Below, piece by piece: positions 19,412 through 29,851 of a stretch of DNA of 64,000 nt; position 1 is the first letter of the stretch, and each line of letters begins with the position of its first letter. The position numbers and the translations under genes were made by a program. The notes below the pieces were generated by a model. It had not been told where the DNA came from. It saw only the letters and a program-made list of their open reading frames with translations, and ran no database searches. This DNA comes from Tetraselmis striata (Eukaryota; Chlorophyta; Chlorodendrophyceae; Chlorodendrales; Chlorodendraceae): the NCBI GenBank assembly GCA_006384855.1, contig VCJN01002158.1, positions 17,716 through 81,715 on the forward strand, written 5' to 3'.

Positions 19412-20005
19412 CTACTGCTTGTTCTTGTTCTTGCGTGCCCGGGGGACCCTCCGCTTCGACGATCTCGCTGCCTCCGCCTCCGCCTCCGCCTCCGCCTCCG
19501 CCTGCGCCTCCGACTCCGCCTCCGACTCCGCGACCGTCAGTTTCTTACCTCGGCGTTTCTTCACTGGCCTCTTCCGCTTCTTGTCATCCGTCAGTGTCTT
19601 CACCACCCCGGGAGGCTGTGCCGTCGACGACGCCGCCATGAGCTTCCTTACCTTCGCGTCGGGACGCCCCCTGTGCCCAGACACCCACAACAAGCCACAA
19701 TCGTTTCGCCTTTAAGCGGCTGAGGATGCGGCCTCCTCGGCCACCACGAGTTGCGCCGCTGGCACTGTGGAAGCCTTGGCGTTGAGGTGGGCCTTACGGC
19801 GCTCCCGGACGAACCTGCGCGCGGCACAAGTTAGCCACGAGTGGGTGCGTGCTAATGCGGAGGATGGAGTGTTTTGTTGCGCGCCCACCTTGTCACGCGT
19901 TTCCTCATGTCTTTCTCGTCCTCCTCGATGCCGGCGGCGCGGACACGCGAGACAACAAGGCTCGCCGCCCACTTTTGCCCGGGGGGGCGAGGTCGGCCAT
20001 GGCGC
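19412..20005 (-). CDS. Unrecognised Lys/Arg-rich spliced ORFs, probably part of a transposon
   Basis: Minus-strand exon about 19,922-20,005 (RVRAAGIEEDEKDMRKRVTR) can be joined across a GT-AG intron (about 19,830-19,921, GTGGGCGCG...CGCGCAG) to RFVRERRKAHLNAKASTVPAAQLVVAEEAASSAA, which ends with TAA at 19,712. Downstream a second open frame (19,693-19,412) encodes DDKKRKRPVKKRRGKKLTV, an EAEAEAEAEA run written by a 6-bp (TCCGCC on plus) repeat, then basic residues. A C run lies 20 nt before a possible acceptor at about 20,003. Highly charged, nuclear-localisation-like composition; function unknown. Confidence 0.3.
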
Positions 20006-20429
20006 TGTGAGCGGTGAAGGGGGGGGGGGGGGGGGGGGGCGGCCGAGGTGGAGAAACTAACACCCAGTCGACGACCGCCTTCCGCAGCAGTCAACGACAC
20101 ATCGGAGGCGAGGAGCAGCGCGCCACTACTATTTATATGCACGTATTGTCAAGAGCTAGTCGGTGCGGCATTGTGTCGGTGTAATTTCGCAATGTTTATT
20201 GTTGAAGTAGCACGGCGTAATGGATACGGCGAGTGAATCCGGGATAATGTGTGCGACGAATGTGCGCGCGCAGCGTTGTGCGGCGGTGTGCGGCGGTGTG
20301 CGGCGGTGTGCACCGATGTTAATATAGTGTGAATATTATATCGGCCGTAGACGATCAGGTCTGGCAGCACCGCCCGTGCTTGTAAATAAGCGACAATGGG
20401 TCTAGTCTCCCGCTAGTCTGTGCACCGCA

Positions 20430-21540
20430 AGTGCACTCCGCAAGCCTCGCCTCCATCCGCGTCGGAACCGGTAGTAAGTGTTGTTGTGTGCGCACATCGT
20501 GACAACATTACACGGTGGCAATTGCAATTATTAGCGGTGGATAATGTGAAGGCGTTTTCGAAATCGACAGAGAATGAGGCGGTGCTGGCGGAGTGCATTG
20601 GCGGTGCACAGAATAGCGTGTTGCTGGGGTTTTGGCTGCATCGGACGCCGTATTCCCACCCATCCGGCACGGAATGTCCGGTTTTCACACATTTGTGTGT
20701 TAATAAAGCAGTGTGAATATTACGCGTCTTTTACGCCGGGTGGATGGGCATCCGGCGTCCGATGCACCCCAATTATTTGCGGCACGCTACTCTACGCACC
20801 CCCAACGCACTCCGCAAGCCTCGCCTCCATCCGCGTCGGAACCGGTAGTAAGTGTTGTTGTGTGCGCACATCGTGACAACATTACACGGTGGCAATTGCA
20901 ATTAGCGGTGGACAATGTGAAGGCGTTTTCGAAATCGACAGAGAATGTGGCGGTGCTGGCGGACTGCATTGGCGGTGCACAGAATAGCGTGTTGCTGGGG
21001 TTTTGGCTGCATCGGACGCCGTATTCCCACCCATCCGGCACGGAATGTCCGGTTTTCACACATTTGTGTGTTAATAAAGTGTGAATATTACGCGTCTTTT
21101 ACGCCGGGTGGGTGGGCATCCGGCGTCCGATGCACCCCAATTATTTGCAGCACGCTACTCTACGCACCCCCAACGCACTCCGCAAGCCTCGCCTCCATCC
21201 GCGTCGGAACCGGTATAAGTGTTGTTGTGTGCGCACATCGTGACAACATTACACGGTGGCAATTGCAATTAGCGGTGGGTAATGTGAAGGCGTTTTCGAA
21301 ATCGACAGAGAATGAGGCGGTGCTGGCGGAGTGCATTGGCGGTGCACAGAATAGCGTGTTGCTGGGGTTTTGGCTGCATCGGACGCCGTATTCCCACCCA
21401 TCCGGCACGGAATGTCCGGTTTTCACACATTTGCGTGTGAATATATATAGTGTGAATATTACGTAGGCGTCTTTTACGCTGGGTGGATGGGCATCCGGCG
21501 TCCGATGCACCCCGAATCTCACCAACACGCTACTCTACGC
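20430..21540 (+). repeat. ~370-bp tandem array in the left arm (3 units)
   Basis: The landmark GGATGGGCATCCGGCGTCCG recurs at about 20,740, 21,108 and 21,486, giving periods of about 368 and 378 bp. Open frames through it are by-products of the repeat. The same unit, inverted, makes the array at 42,490-44,100. Confidence 0.9.
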
Positions 21541-22476
21541 ACCCCCAACGCACTCCGCCAGCCCCCCCTCTTTCCGCGCAGGTCCTACGTTCCATTGTAT
21601 GTATATGCATACGTACATGTACTGCTCCGAAACCAGCCCAAACTTAATGAGTGCACAAGTGTAAATGGGGGGGGGGGGGGGGGGGGGGGGGGATGTGGCG
21701 GCGGGGCATCCACTCACACATACCCCGGCGATGCATGACAAATATTACATGCCGTGGCGGGTCGGCGGGCCGACCCGGCGGGCCGACCCGGCGGGGGGGG
21801 GGGGGGGGGGGGGGGCGTCTATTCAACTACACGTGCGACAGTGTCGTTTCGTGGAGCAGTATATGTGCCCGGCCTCATTTATACCGCCCCCTACCTGCGC
21901 TGCATGGTCTACCCCTAAGAATTACTTAGCACAAACCGCCATTACTTAATAGGAACCTAGCACAGCCAGGCTTATATGCCCGCTTTCCCGATCAACTTCT
22001 ACGCACTTTCCGTCCCTCAACCGCCGGACATGGGGGTTAAGCCGCCAGCCTCGGCAGTTGCTTAGCCAGACTTGGCATCCCGTACCGTGTCCATGGCTTC
22101 GCAGCTCTGCCGCTGGCACACGCCGAGTCCGGCGCTTGCTGCCGCGGGGTTGCGCACGCATGCACGCACGGTAATACGCCGCCGACGCCGCCACGCTTAC
22201 TTCCACCACCTTCGCCAGCCGCAGCTTCGCACGCCTTTCCGCCGACATACGAAACGCACGAATCCCCCCCCGTCCCCGCGTCATGTATATTATATTCGAG
22301 GCGACTATGCGGGGCGCAGCACACGCCGCGGCGTGGGTCGGCGGAGCGACAGGCGGCGGGAGCCCTAATCGCCGGGCAGTATCCACACCCACACAGGCAC
22401 CGCCGCTCACCTCCGACGCGGATGAACCGCCTCCCAAAGGAAACATGCCGGTTGGTGGTAAGCCCAGCAGGCGTGC

Positions 22477-23178
22477 GTGGGGTGCCGGCGCCGGTACTGG
22501 TGCGACGGAGCTGTCGCGTCAGGAACCGCACCGCATGTGGAGCAACACATGGCGGTGCCGGCCCCACCTATGTCTAGGGCCACCTCCTCACAACACCCCG
22601 CCACGACGGCGTCGGCCACCGCCGACGGCGCCGTTGCGGGGGGGGACGCCCTGCCAGGCGACGATGATGCGCCTGGTGCGCCGCGTCAGGAGGCGGAGGA
22701 GGCCGTGGTCGAGGCGACTGATCGGGCTGAGGGGGTTGTCGAGGCGAGCGAGGCTGCGCTCGCGCCACCCGCCCCGCAGCCACCTGCGGGACATGCCGAC
22801 TTGCTTGTCGCCATGTTGACCGGAGCACTACGAGCAGTGGCGGGAGGCGGCCACATGCACTATCATGTGCGTGTCATGGCCGGACGCCCGTCATGCGTGG
22901 ACTGCGGCCAACGGACGGACTGGGAGTGTTGCTGCGACGGCACCCCGGCTTTGTGCGGCCCCAAGTACCCATGCATGGCGACCCATCAGCGGGCAGTCCC
23001 CTGCCCGACCACGGCCACGAAGAGGGCGGAGTTCCGCCATGTCAGGGACGCGTTCCACGACGCGACTCGCGCCGCCGTGTGTGAGGCTTCCGAGAAGGCA
23101 CGCGCGGCTGGTAGGGTGCGCAGAGTGAGGCGGCGGACGGCCCAGGAGCTGAAGGAGAGCGAGACATGCCGTCAGTGA
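22477..23178 (+). CDS. Cys-rich C-terminus ORF, left arm (piggyBac-like zinc-ribbon resemblance)
   Basis: A 233-residue frame pointing inwards. The first 120 residues are low-complexity Ala/Glu. They are followed by HADLLVAMLTGALRAVAGGG, the Cys-rich block SCVDCGQRTDWECCCDGTPALCG...YPCMATHQ, and a basic helical tail ending KESETCRQ. The spacing C-x2-C, C-x-C, LC, C, H recalls the C-terminal Cys-rich ribbon of piggyBac-type transposases, but no catalytic DDE part is visible here. The twin in the right arm (41,641-40,785 on minus) keeps most residues but is frame-broken near 41.0 kb. It is unclear whether this is a real protein or a 3' exon. Confidence 0.4.
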   Translation: MGCRRRYWCDGAVASGTAPHVEQHMAVPAPPMSRATSSQHPATTASATADGAVAGGDALPGDDDAPGAPRQEAEEAVVEATDRAEGVVEASEAALAPPAPQPPAGHADLLVAMLTGALRAVAGGGHMHYHVRVMAGRPSCVDCGQRTDWECCCDGTPALCGPKYPCMATHQRAVPCPTTATKRAEFRHVRDAFHDATRAAVCEASEKARAAGRVRRVRRRTAQELKESETCRQ

Positions 23179-23216
23179 GGTCGGGCGCAATGTCATTGGG
23201 TGGGGCACACGGACGT

Positions 23217-23545
23217 GTAACACTTGCACTTTGCGCGTACTGCTGGGTTACATCCAGGCTGCGTCACACTATGCAACCGGAAAGGCTGCGTTGCTACTGC
23301 AAACAATGCGACGCCTCACTCTGTAGCAACCGCTGCCGCGCCTATCCCACAGCCGCTGCCCCCCCCCCCCCCCCCCCCCGCGCGGGATCCCCGCCATCAG
23401 CAGCTTGCACTTGCACTTTGCGCGTACTGCTGGGTTACATCCAGGCGGCGTCACACCGGAAAGGCTGCGTTGCTACTGCAAACGATGCTACGCCTCACTC
23501 GGTAGCAACCGCTGCCCCGCCCATCCCACTCGGGATGCTGAGAGC
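23217..23545 (+). repeat. Duplicated ~180-bp block with a second zinc-ribbon-like motif
   Basis: The segment starting GCACTTGCACTTTGCGCGTA occurs at 23,224 and again at 23,407. In the first copy one frame reads ALCAYCWVTSRLRH...RLRCYCKQCDASLCSNRC, that is CxxC, CxC, CxxC, LCxxxC, again like a piggyBac-type ribbon. In the second copy the pattern persists across two frames (CAYCWVTSRRRH and LRCYCKRCYASLGSNRC), so a small deletion broke it. A C run (23,359-23,379) separates the copies. Confidence 0.5.
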
Positions 23546-23897
23546 AGCTAAAGGGCACCGGGGGCGGGGCAAGAGGGAGCAGGGCCAATGATTGTGGAAG
23601 AGCGGGGACCCGCTTGCATGCCATCGTATTATATCTTGCACAATATCTGTTGCTGCACTCATATCTCACATCACTAGCTTAGCTATAGTGATCCCCCCCC
23701 CCCCCCCCCCCCCCCCCGCACCGCGTACGCACAAGCCTGGGTATACGCATCAACTGCCCGCCGGGATGAGAAACTGGTATTGGTAGTGTGTCTGTGGGGT
23801 GGAGGGGGGGCAAAAGAGCTGCCAATTGCTGCCAAGCTGGTGCGTTACATTGGGGCAGGCGCTGGGCAGACAATTGGGGCTCGCTTCAGAGCATTGT

Positions 23898-26205
23898 CTA
23901 GTGCCTATGCGGCTGCGCCGCCTCCGCCGCATGCAGACTCTGCGGGCTCACCAGCACCGCCACCTCAGTCATGCGGCCCTGCATCCCGCAGCCCGCCGCC
24001 GTCAGCCAGATCAGAGGTATCCAGAAGCCAGTGCTGGGGTTGTTGCGGCATAACCGCATAGTTTTCAGCGGCTGCCGTCCCCAGCTTGTAATGCATCCCT
24101 TTCCGCCGATTCCGCTGTATGCGCTGTCTTGGCGCCGCGCTGCCCCGGCCGCCGCGCCTTGGCGCCGCGCTGCCCCGGCCGCCGCGCCTTGGCGCCGCGC
24201 TGCCCCGGCCGCCGCGCCTTGGCGCCGCGCTGCCCCGGCCGCCGCGCCTTGGCGCCGCGCTGCCCCGGCCGCCGCGCCTTGGCGCCGCGCTGCCCCGGCC
24301 GCCGCGCCTTGGCGCCGCGCTGCCCCGGCCGCCGCGCCTTGGCCGCCTGCCCGGCCGCCGCGCCTGGCGCCGCGCTCCCCGGCCGCCGCGCCTTGGCGCC
24401 GCGCTGCCCCGCCCGCCGCGCCTTGGCGCCGCGCTGCCCCGCCCGCCGCGCCTTGGCGCCGCGCTGCCCCGCCCGCCGCGCCTTGGCGCCGCGCTGCCCC
24501 GGCCGCCGCGCCTTGGCGCCGCGCTGCCCCGGCCGCCGCGCCTTGGCGCCGCGCTGCCCCGGCCGCCGCGCCTTGGCGCCGCGCGGGGTATCGAGTCCTC
24601 CCCTCCCTAGTGAGCGCGTCCACCTGCGCCTTGCGCTCGGGGCCGTCCTCCTCCGTCACCACATTCTGCAACCCCCACCGCGTGACGAACCACGCAGCTC
24701 CTTGCATGCGCTTGTACATGTGCCCAAGCACCGCCTGGGGTCGCGAAGCTCCTTCTCGGTCATGATCGCCTTCACCCGGGCCTCCTCGAGCAGCGGACCG
24801 GCGTTAAGAATGGAAAACGTTTCCATGTGGTGCAAGCAGTCCTCCATGACCCAGCCGGACTGCACCGTCACCTTGCCTGACCCTGCAGTCATGGAGGGGA
24901 ATGCCGTCACGCCCACGCCCACGCCCGGGGGGGGGGGGGGGGTTACCTTTCGATTCTTGGACACTGCAAACGAAGGGCGCAACCCGCGTTCAAAGTTGCT
25001 GGGTATCGGGACTAAAGCCTGGCGCCGGTCTTCCTGCTTCATAGCTCGGAATCCAATGTGGCCCTGCACGGTGACAAATTTCCTCCAGAAGTCCCTTCCC
25101 AAGCCAAAAAAAAACAGGTGGAACGGCGCGAGGGGGAAGAGGTTGATCATGCTGACATAGCCCAGGACCACATGCACATGGCACACGCCATGGCAGCCAG
25201 TGTTCTGCTTGGCCTCCGCCAGCCGGGTTGTGTTGAACGCACGCCGGGCAAGGTGCGTGATTCACTGGACAAGTCATCGCCTTGATGGACGGTTACCAAG
25301 CGAGCCTCCCCGTCCGCATCCACAGGGGGGTGCTCCTGGGCAGCCGCCATAGCCTCCACAACCTGCCACGCCGACCGGGCGGGTGCGTGTGATTCCATAC
25401 AACCGCAGTTGAGTGGTGCCACCAGCACGCAGGCCGGGCCCACTCACCTCTGAACGCAGAAGGTCCACAATGTCACCGTCCTCGAAAACAACGCGCCACT
25501 GGGTCGCCCCGCCGTAGTCCTCCAACACCCACTCGGTAACGACGCCGGTTATCACGCCGTAGTGCCATACTCCCCGGAACTTCTTGGCGATGACCTTCAT
25601 GTAGAAGTCGCCGGGATCGCCTTTCCATATCACGCCCTCATCGCGGGTTCGACGCCCGCCGGCGGCCATGAGGCGCGTCGATGTCCATACCGTCTTCGCC
25701 AACGGGGTCCTCCCCCACGCCCATCACATCGTCCACCTTCGAGCCGCCGTCGTCCGAGACCGGCGCCGGCGGGCCGTTTCCGACGGCTGCAGCTACTCCT
25801 GCTGCCGCGCTTGTTGCTGCTGTTGCTGCTGCTGCTGCTGCCGCCCCTGCTGCTGCTGCTTGTGATAAGGCGGCCTTGCGGCGCAACTTAGCCGCACGCT
25901 TCAACGAGTGGCTACAGTTCGGGAATTTTAGGAAGTGCCGCTCTCGCGCCGTCCTTTCACTACTACCCGTCACGATGCCGTGGCAGTGCTTGCATGTGTA
26001 CACGCCATCCTTCGACACACTCGCTATCCATCCCTTTGCCGGCATGCCTGCTGCCGCGCGCGGGGGCGGGGGGGGGGGGGGGGGGGGGGTTGAGAGTTGG
26101 GGTGGATGTAACCCACCACCGGCAGGCAACACAGATGCGAGTGCGCGGCTGTCCGCGCTTGATTCAACGGTGAGCGGCGGTGACCGTGAGGCGACCCCGT
26201 ACTTC
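23898..26205 (-). CDS. DNA transposase gene: BED-type finger, Tudor-like domain, tnp2-like core, repeat tail
   Basis: In sense order on the minus strand: a BED-like zinc finger (about 26,055-25,900; GWIASVSKDGVYTCKHCHG then HFLKFPNC), an Ala-rich linker, an acidic segment (VDDVMGVGEDPVGEDGMDI), a Tudor-like stretch (25,640-25,445; KVIAKKFRGVWHYGVITG then WVLEDYGGATQWRVVFEDGD), and a core piece (about 25,250-24,990) with LARRAFNTTRLAEAKQN and LFPLAPFHLFFFGLGRDFWR, resembling the tnp2 block of the 1-4.5 kb element. Next come GWVMEDCLHHMETFS and WFVTRWGLQNVVTEEDG, then a 30-bp minisatellite and a unique C-terminus. Introns are likely at 24,884-24,946 (GTAACCCC...) and between the Tudor-like and core parts; frames do not all join, so some decay is likely. 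The family assignment is inference. Confidence 0.5.
24128..24590 (-). repeat. 30-bp GC-rich coding minisatellite (about 15 units)
   Basis: The unit on plus is CTTGGCGCCGCGCTGCCCCG plus 10 further bases. It is perfect over most copies, with a G-to-C variant block (24,401-24,490) and one irregular unit near 24,344-24,392. In the minus-strand frame each unit encodes ten residues, RRQGAAAGAA, without stops, so it can extend the upstream transposase frame. Plus-strand open frames across it (PWRRAAPAAA) are shadows. Confidence 0.9.
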
Positions 26206-26209
26206 ATGC

Positions 26210-26700
26210 GCGTGCTGGGGCGTTACACAATCATCAGCAGTTAGGGCGGCTGCATTAAAACGCGCACCTACGAACACCACCTACCGCCTACCACCTACCG
26301 TACCACCTACATCCGCCCACACCTCCGCCCGTCGTGCCGCACATCGCGGCACACCGCGGGGTCAGCGGTCAGCGATGTGCGGTCAGCGATGTGCGGCGAT
26401 GTGCAATGAGTGCGTACATCCGCCTGTACTTAGCCCGGGTGCTCCGCGTCGGCGGGCGACACGCGAGCCCGCGTGCGCATATCAATTTGATGAAATTATG
26501 GAAACGAGAAATTCATATAGTACTTTACAGGTCGCGCGCGATAGTCGTCGCTACTGGGTATGAAATCCACGTCCCTCGTCCGTCCCGTATCGTCCCCGTA
26601 TGTCGTCGTTCGTCACCAGTAGGGCACATTTACGTCACATCTGAATCTCACAGTGTAGCTCATGTAAATAATATGTAACCGAGCCCCCTCTCACATCCCG
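26210..26700. other. No gene seen
   Basis: Short tandem motifs are present: CACCTACCGC-type repeats at 26,270-26,310 and GGTCAGCGATGTGC repeats at 26,360-26,400. No coding structure is recognised. Confidence 0.4.
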
Positions 26701-26712
26701 GGATGTTGGCAG

Positions 26713-26936
26713 GTAAAGTGAAGTAAAGTAAAGTTCGCCCCGGGACATCGGCCGAAGCCGCCCCAACACTGAACCTCGTGCGCCAACTGCAGTCGTAGGT
26801 CTGGCATAGCCCGCCATAGACCATTTCCTCATTCGAACCCCGAAGGGCTATCAATGCATCAACCGGGTAAACATCAGGCAGGAATCGAACCCGGGTCTCT
26901 CGCATACGAGACGACCGCTCTACCGAGCGGACAAGG
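26713..26936 (-). repeat. tRNA-derived SINE, copy 2
   Basis: On the minus strand it starts CCCTTGTCCGCTCGGTAGAG (A-box-like), has a B box GGGTTCGATTCC, a ~170-bp body and a CTTTA-type tail at 26,713-26,735. The tRNA-like head cannot be folded into a standard cloverleaf (the anticodon arm gives an 8-base loop), so it is a SINE head and not a tRNA gene. It lies directly against the left end of repeat copy B. Confidence 0.75.
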
Positions 26937-26940
26937 GATT

Positions 26941-28334
26941 CTCCTACCTCATGGGTTGAGCGGAGGAAAAGGAGAGCCGCGTCCGAAATCGTCTGGAATA
27001 CGAGAGAATCGATACCGGTCGCAATACGGTTTTATCACGGATATTTACGCGTCCTCCGTCCGTCCGTCTTCCGTCCTCGTGTGCTGCGTCTTCGTGAATG
27101 AACCGTCATACGTTCGTATTTTGCTCGTTTGATTTCTAGGCTCTCCTGCCACAGTCCGTTAAAATCCTGCGACTAAGACGAAAATATCGTGAATTATACC
27201 GGAAACATACTGAAAAAAACACGAATGTCCTCCGTCCGTCCTCCGTCATACGCGCTTCGCGTATGAACCGTCATACGTTCGGTCTTCGGTCGCTTGATTT
27301 CACGGTACAAGTACGAGGACGGTAAGGTTCTGAATGGATGCGCGTGTATTCTAGCCCAGGCACGTCATATATTCGTCTGATACGCCAAAATAACGCGGTA
27401 CCGCAGCGCGTTTTTACTGCTGAATCAGCAAGCGAGACTCGCCCTCTTTCATAAGGGCTTTCACACTCGCCCTCTTTATTTATACAGCGACTAGCGACTA
27501 TATATACGGTGGTCCGAGGATATGCTGTGACATGATGCTGTAACAAGGGTCGCCGCGGTGCGGGGGCAGTCCGCCGACCCGGGGCCCGGCGTCCGTCGAC
27601 GGACGGGCGACGGTCGAACGACGGCGTCCGGCGTCCGGCGATTCGCGCCGTGCCCGCCCCGTAGACCTGACGACCGGCCCGACCTGCGCGGCCTCGTGCG
27701 GGATGCGGGCCGCCTGTAGGCGGCTTGTACTGTATTGCTGATCTTGTAGTGCTGCTTTTTTTTTGGGGGGTAATACAACTTTTAGCGGTGGGTTGGGTAC
27801 CGGCCTTTTTGTAATGCACACCAGTAGTCAGCGGCCCGCTTTTACGCGGCTTGCAGATTCAATCTGTTTTACAAAATAATACGTCTCTTTTGAAAAATAA
27901 ATTACTGACAAATCTAAAGCTAAAAGCATTTTCACCCGGAAACAACAGTATTACAAGATCAACACTACAAGCCGGCTAAAGTAAAGTAAAGTAAAGTTCG
28001 CCCCGGGACATCGGCCGAAGCCGCCCCAGCACTTGACCTCGTGCGCCAACTGCAGTCGTAGGTCTGGCATAGCCCATAGACCATTGCCCCATTCGAACCC
28101 CGAAGGGCTAATGCATCAAAGGGGGTAAACCCGGGACACGTCGGGCCGATATTGCCGAAATGCATCGGCCAGGAATCGAACCCGGGTCTCTCGCATACGA
28201 GACGACCGCTCTACCGAGCGGACAAGGGATGTAGCGCTACTAGCCGGCTAAAAGCGGCCCGCATCCCGCACCACGCTCAACCCAAGAGGTAGGGGCACCT
28301 CCACAAATCCCCGGCGCGAAGCGCCGCTTAGTGT
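26941..28334 (+). repeat. About 1-kb interspersed repeat, copy B (split by a SINE)
   Basis: Matches 8075-8511 plus 13,422-14,022. The left end begins CTCCTACCTCATGGGTTGAG; the inverse of the copy A terminus lies at 28,274-28,295. A SINE with target duplication is inserted at 27,981-28,236. No coding content is recognised; the T9 and AT-rich 3' third (27,750-27,960) is shared by both copies. Confidence 0.65.
27981..28236 (-). repeat. tRNA-derived SINE, copy 3, with 16-bp target duplication
   Basis: Same head, B box, body and CTTTA tail as copy 2. Flanks CTACAAGCCGGCTAAA (27,965-27,980) and CTACTAGCCGGCTAAA (28,237-28,252) agree at 15 of 16 bases. The uninterrupted target, GCAAGCCGGCTGAAAGCGGC, is at 13,927-13,946 in repeat copy A. 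This shows insertion by target-primed reverse transcription typical of SINEs. Confidence 0.85.
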
Positions 28335-28930
28335 ATAATGTTGGCAGGTATAATCCTCATATATAGTCCTATAATCCTCATAGATATCGCCTTCTGCTGC
28401 TAGCTCATGTAATCATCCTCATATATAGTACCTACTACGTTTATATATCCACAGATGGCCAGATGGGAACGAGCCGTACGTAGCAGTAGAGCAGTACCTT
28501 GGGTACGTACTGGCATGCAGGTATGTCGCGCAGAACTACTACTACCCCGGCGGTACCTGCCCCTGGTACCCGTACTGGTAATCGTTGTAGCATGCATACC
28601 GGTTTATCGCGCGTTCGCGCGTTGGCGATGTATGGCGATGCGCCCGAATCAGCACATAGCGTTCAGCCCCCGAGACCACCTGCTGCATTCCTCTCTAGCG
28701 CCTCGGAACATTCCCCCACTCCACCGCTTATCGCACTGAAGACATCCTGTTCACTCGAAGATCCTTGGTACGTGAATACGGAGTTGGCGCCGCAATTTCT
28801 ACCGACCCACACCCCTGATGCAGTCAGCCACGGCGTTGCAGCTTTTGTTACAGGGGCCTGAGATAAGTTGAACCGTCACAGTCGGAGCGCTGTGCCGAGG
28901 ATAGATACTCTAACGTGTTGGCTTCGCAAC
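28335..28930. other. No gene assigned
   Basis: Contains the block GATATCGCCTTCTGCTGCTA (28,387-28,406) shared with 15,575 and 18,477, and unique sequence in which a plus-strand open frame (28,499-28,861) has no recognisable content. The region just before 28,943 could hold the promoter of the next gene; no TATA-like element is convincing. Confidence 0.35.
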
Positions 28931-28942
28931 CACAGACACAGG

Positions 28943-29851
28943 ATGTCCACCGCAAACGCTTCCGACTGGCTCAACGACGACGGGACTGCTAAGGACCCTG
29001 CAAGCTACAGGGAATGGCTGCAAAGTGACCCGGAACGGTGGGCAAAGATTGAAGAGCACCCAGAGGCCGCTGCCGTAATTCTCGGCGACGATGTCAACGC
29101 CTTCCAGGAGCTCCTCAAGGCTGCCACAGAGGTACGACCCGTCACATCTTCGACGTTGATATCGGGACGCCCGAAGCTTTCGACCTTCGGGCTTTCCACT
29201 GCACACGATCACGGACAGTCGACACGCGTGTGGGCGCTGTATGCCTGGTGACGCGGCAGGCCCGCGGTCCACACCCGAGTATCGTGACGTACACCTTGCA
29301 CTGCCGGAGGCAATGCCTGGCGCCCGTTGTCTTAACCTGGTTTCTGTGGCCTTTAGGCTGAGAAGAAACGCACAGATCTGCGCAATCGCGAGCTATCCGA
29401 AAGGACAATCGACGCACAGCGCGTCAGTGCCACCGTGCCAAGGTGAGATTCCGCGGAGCTTTCGAATATCGGCGGTACACACACACATATATGGATATAT
29501 ATAACATATATATATACATGTATTATAACATGCGGATATAATATATATACATAGTAACACGCGGATGTAATTATTTCAACACAAGATTACCATCTCGATA
29601 TTGGCGAAACAATACCTGTGGACTTGCAAGCAAAACTGCGGAAGATTTCGTGCTTCAACACAGTACGGTATGTGCGTTTGATACCTGTTTCTGGTGTACT
29701 GACGTCTTGCATTCACCTCACCCTCTCCATATGTCGCAGGGATACGGTGACCATCTATGAAAGGCTGCACGAATCTGGCTTGCAGTATGGACCTGCTTTC
29801 AGGCTCCTCCGCAATGTGCATGTCCCTGATGATGCGGATAATGCTGCTTGA
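28943..29851 (+). CDS. Small multi-exon gene; C-terminus resembles a polyketide-synthase dehydratase motif
   Basis: Exon 1, 28,943-29,131: MSTANASDWLNDDGTAKDPA...SYREWLQSDPERWAKIEEHP...AFQELLKAATE, donor GTACGA. Exon 2, 29,357-29,442: AEKKRTDLRNRELSERTID, a short charged helix. Exon 3, about 29,586-29,675: HLDIGETIPVDLQAKLRKIS. Exon 4, 29,741-29,851: DTVTIYERLHESGLQYGPAF followed by RLLRNVHVPDD and stop. Exons 3 and 4 join in phase; the join of 2 to 3 does not, so an acceptor is misplaced or mutated. GLxYGPxFRxL with a preceding YERL is typical of PKS dehydratase hot-dog domains, but only this strip is present and no HxxxGxxxxP catalytic motif is visible. It may be a fragment or coincidence. 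The coding part is less GC-rich than the transposons. Confidence 0.5.
29480..29570. repeat. AT-rich microsatellite in an intron
   Basis: (AC)n and (AT)n stretches with the repeated motif TAACAYGCGGATRTAAT, inside the intron between exons 2 and 3 of the small gene. Confidence 0.8.

Larger units (their letters stand above)
20405..23379 (+). repeat. Left arm of a large inverted repeat
   Basis: This arm is the reverse complement of 40,581-44,100 with scattered differences. It contains, from outside inwards: a ~370-bp tandem array (20,430-21,540), two long G runs (21,667-21,691 and 21,793-21,815), an ORF with a Cys-rich end (22,477-23,178), a second Cys-rich block, and a C run (23,359-23,379). 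Homology with the other arm ends exactly at that C run (CCCACAGCCGCTG followed by Cs); the mirror G run is at 40,581-40,593. Between the arms lie 17.2 kb. Confidence 0.8.

Noticed and set aside
20420..21466. Open frames of 90-170 codons on both strands in the tandem array
   Set aside because: They repeat with the ~370-bp unit, occur on both strands, and change with small indels between units.
23971..25160. Long plus-strand open frames of 264 and 343 codons across the minisatellite
   Set aside because: They are shadows of the 30-bp GC-rich repeat; the minus-strand frame joins to transposase-like sequence, the plus frames join to nothing recognisable.
26870..26940. A tRNA gene (TTCGA loop and A/B boxes)
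   Set aside because: The anticodon arm does not fold with a 7-base loop, there is no matching acceptor stem, and the same sequence recurs with a shared downstream body and tail, so it is a SINE head.
28499..28861. A 120-codon plus-strand ORF
   Set aside because: No recognisable content, no splice partner, and composition like the surrounding intergenic DNA.
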